Positions 29,232 through 30,053 of a stretch of DNA of 30,053 nt are shown here, piece after piece (the first letter of the stretch is position 1; the number at the start of each line of letters is the position of its first letter). The notes beneath the pieces are model-generated. The model searched no databases. It was not told the DNA's origin and was given only the letters and a program-made list of their open reading frames with translations. Origin of the DNA: Microbotryum silenes-acaulis (Eukaryota; Basidiomycota; Microbotryomycetes; Microbotryales; Microbotryaceae); NCBI GenBank assembly GCA_003665825.1, contig QPFY01000053.1, positions 1 to 30,053 of the forward strand. The letters are read 5' to 3'. The position numbers were made by a program, and so were the translations under genes.

Positions 29232-30053
29232 GACAATGAATCAGCAAGGGAGTTGTTCCTGCCGGCGATGAACTCAAACTCGAAGTCGAAACGGCTGAGT
29301 TCGAGACACATGCGGATGTGCCGAGGCGTTTGGCGTAACTTCTGCGTTTTGATCGTGCGAAGGGCTTGATGGTCGGTGACGATGACGAAGGGGTAGCCGA
29401 TCAAGTGCTGCTCGAACGCCCGACACGCCGAAACGACGGCTAGGAACTCCTTATCAGTTACGTGATAGTTGAGCTGAGCACCGTTGAACTTAGCGGAAAA
29501 GAATCGAGTAGGGACGGCCTGCGAACGAGTGGGCCCGAGGCTAGACAAGCACCAATGCCAACACGACTGGCATCGGTGAACAGGTAGATCTTGTGCTCGC
29601 CGGAGGTGACCTTAACGCCGTCGATCGGTCGCAGCGTTGCTGGCACGAGGGACTTGACGGTGTTGAAGGCCTGCTGTTGCGGTCGTTCCAACGCCACGAC
29701 GTCGATTGCGCCAACAACGCGGTGATCGGCTCCAAAATCGTCGAGAGGTGTGATAGTGATCTCGCATCCAATTGACGGTGCCGAGGAAACGCTGGATGTC
29801 GCACTTGTTGCACGGAATCGGCCACTGTCGGATACGCTCCCACTTGGCGGGGTCGACCTTGATGCCGTTGTCGGAGATGATGGCACCAACGAATCCAACG
29901 ACTTTGAGAACCACTCGATTTCTTGGATCCTAAGTAGAACCGGTAGTGTCTCAAGGTCATCAGCAGGATCTCGATGTGTCTCAAGTGCGCGCGACGGGTA
30001 TCGGAATGGACGTGAACATCGTCGAAAAAGATCTTGGTGAACGAAAGGCATGG
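28855..30053 (-). pseudogene. Ty3/gypsy pol: end of RT and RNase H, frameshifted, runs off the edge
   Basis: From the right edge leftwards the minus strand gives the RT catalytic block FTKIFFDDVHVHSDTRRAHL, then KVVGFVGAIISDNGIKVDP and CDIQRFLGTVNWMRDHY. RNase H follows, with IYLFTDASRVGIGACLAS, NYHVTDKEFLAVV, VTDHQALRTIK and AGRNNSLADSLSR. These lie in three frames, with changes near 29930, 29760, 29540 and between RNase H and the integrase. The active-site box reads FFDD instead of the common Y/F-[VIL]-DD. Protease, gag, the primer-binding site and the 5' LTR lie beyond the window. Confidence 0.8.

Overview
The window looks like transposon-rich DNA from a GC-rich fungus, most likely a basidiomycete. 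The reasons are short introns (about 60-110 nt) with GTRNGT donors and, in one case, a perfect TACTAAC branch point; a nuclear-type intron-containing tRNA gene; and a mix of Helitron, two-ORF non-LTR (LINE-like) and Ty3/gypsy chromovirus elements. Family names rest on motifs read by eye; no search was run.

Layout. 1-794: 3' part of an unrecognised spliced gene. 829-1137: GCTTAA/GCTTTA-rich element. 1138-5800 (minus): decayed autonomous Helitron (zinc-cluster N terminus, HUH Rep nuclease, SF1 helicase) with frameshifts and at least two or three introns, interrupted by a 129-bp near-perfect palindromic element at 1242-1370. 5800-7100: no convincing gene, but a CRE-like site and an E-box lie 2 bp apart at 6734-6751. 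7105-7823: probable host gene for a small SVIP-like Cdc48/p97 adaptor. 8489-9060: TIR element whose ends resemble those of the palindrome. 9333-9623 (minus): relic of a second Helitron. 10141-10456: large foldback inverted repeat. 10541-10621 (minus): tRNA gene, anticodon CCC, 8-nt intron.

10680-23780 holds two related LINE copies in the same orientation. Each has ORF1 (gag-like with a CCHC knuckle) joined to ORF2 (APE endonuclease, reverse transcriptase, C-terminal zinc knuckle) by an overlapping TAATG. Removing a 544-bp poly(A)-ended insert flanked by a 15-bp direct repeat (17111-17125 and 17670-17684) leaves the 3' end of the first copy abutting the 5' end of the second, so they were a head-to-tail tandem. 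Both carry several frameshifts. 24969-25167 is a second copy of the 3' part of the poly(A) insert. 25274-26644 is an intact ORF1 of a third, different LINE that lacks its ORF2. 26743-27021 holds a structured segment, a tRNA-like sequence and what may be an LTR edge. 27043-30053 (minus) is the 3' part of a frameshifted Ty3/gypsy chromovirus pol (RT end, RNase H, integrase, chromodomain), running off the right edge.

How it fits together: most of the window is nested mobile DNA. Likely host genes are the left-edge gene, the SVIP-like gene and the tRNA. The observations most worth follow-up are the SVIP-like gene with an apparently intron-split start codon, the tandem LINEs and the poly(A) retroposon between them, the TAATG coupling signal, and the palindromic element whose removal restores the Helitron frame exactly.
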